5,713 nt of DNA from Oscillospiraceae bacterium. Lineage in GTDB: Bacteria; Bacillota_A; Clostridia; Oscillospirales; Oscillospiraceae. The stretch lies in assembly GCA_017381835.1 (NCBI GenBank), contig JAFOBK010000065.1, positions 1 to 5,713 on the forward strand, in the 5' to 3' direction. The position numbers were made by a program, and so were the translations under genes. Under the pieces are notes generated by a model, which was not told the origin of the DNA, did no database searches, and was given only the letters and a program-made list of their open reading frames with translations. Within the stretch, counting starts at the first letter, position 1. Each line of letters begins with the position of its first letter. Of this stretch, positions 5,262 through 5,713 are shown in pieces.

Positions 5262-5713
5262 ATGAAAAAGTTTTTAGCACTGATGCTGGCTGTGATCATG
5301 GTTGCCGCCATGTTTACCGCTTGCGGCAAGAAGGGTTACACCTCTGAGAACACCGAGTACGTAATCGGCGCATCCGGCCCCCTGACCGGCGCTGCAGCAG
5401 TTTACGGCGTTGCTGTTCAGAACTCCGCTCAGATGGCTGTTGAGGAAATCAACGCTGCCGGCGGCCTGAACGGTATCAAGTTCAAGCTGGTTATGCTGGA
5501 CGACAAGCACGACGCTGCCAACATTTCCACCAACTACTCCTCTCTGCTGGAAGGCGGCATGCAGGTTTCCCGGGGTACCGTTACTACCGCTCCCGGTATG
5601 GAGTTCAAGAACCTGGCAAATGATGATAACGTGTTCTTCCTGACTCCCTCCGCATCCGGCGATGAGATCCCCGAGTTTGCCAACGGTTACCAGATGTGCT
5701 TCGCTGACGGCAA
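5262..5713 (+). CDS. Branched-chain amino acid-type ABC transporter substrate-binding lipoprotein, 3' end off the window
   Basis: The first 150 codons are visible and the frame is open at the right edge. Residues 1-20 are a lipoprotein signal peptide: MKK, a hydrophobic core, then FTA-C with lipidated Cys21. The Phe at -3 is a little unusual. The mature part starts in the Peripla_BP_6 (LivJ-like, type I periplasmic-binding) fold. YVIGASGPLTGAAAVYG is followed by AQMAVEEINAAGGLNG, then a DDKHDAA segment and FFLTPSASG. In the family it binds Leu/Ile/Val or related compounds outside the cell and delivers them to LivHMGF-type permease and ATPases, expected downstream. ATG 5262 is preferred because AAAAGGAG (5245-5252) lies 9 nt upstream; ATG 5256 is only 3 nt away. 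Codon choice is strongly restricted (GGC, CTG, AAC, TCC, GCT), unlike the less uniform upstream genes, which suggests high expression. Ligand specificity is inferred; other amides or aromatic compounds are known ligands of this family. Confidence 0.92.
   Translation, partial: MKKFLALMLAVIMVAAMFTACGKKGYTSENTEYVIGASGPLTGAAAVYGVAVQNSAQMAVEEINAAGGLNGIKFKLVMLDDKHDAANISTNYSSLLEGGMQVSRGTVTTAPGMEFKNLANDDNVFFLTPSASGDEIPEFANGYQMCFADG

Noticed and set aside
1..5713. CRISPR arrays, tRNA or rRNA genes, insertion sequences, integrase or phage genes
   Set aside because: No regularly spaced repeats, cloverleaf-like sequence, transposase-like frame or terminal inverted repeats were seen. The window looks like ordinary chromosome apart from the leader region.

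Overview
The window looks like chromosomal DNA from a low-to-mid GC Firmicute, most likely a Clostridia/Oscillospirales-type gut anaerobe. This is inferred from the strong GGAGG ribosome binding sites, sigma-A promoters with extended -10 boxes, a SEDS protein fused to an FHA domain and paired with a short class B PBP, and a Liv-type lipoprotein. The genus cannot be fixed from sequence alone.

Layout. Bases 1-833 (minus strand, running off the left edge) encode a WYL-domain transcriptional regulator. A 113-bp divergent intergenic region holds back-to-back extended -10 promoters. On the plus strand follow three closely packed genes: endonuclease IV (nfo, 947-1777), a FHA-SEDS (FtsW/RodA/SpoVE) protein (1806-3509) and a class B penicillin-binding protein (3502-4878). 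The last two overlap by 8 bp and form a probable polymerase/transpeptidase pair for septal, elongation or sporulation peptidoglycan. Nfo would repair abasic sites. Its place at the head of the group makes it the first gene of a likely operon.

From 4879 to 5261 lies a regulatory region. A near-consensus promoter at 4966-4994 starts a leader that contains a 48-codon ORF with a strong Shine-Dalgarno. The end of this ORF is extremely rich in Val/Ile/Leu codons (10 of 14 residues, 33-46). Right after its stop codon are mutually exclusive antiterminator (5178-5184 with 5199-5205) and terminator (5199-5209 with 5216-5226) hairpins. The next gene (5262 to the right edge) is a branched-chain-amino-acid-type ABC transporter substrate-binding lipoprotein. 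Together this reads as a ribosome-mediated transcription attenuator sensing Val/Ile/Leu supply, which is the most interesting find in the window. A second promoter-like sequence lies inside the antiterminator and would bypass or rewire the control.
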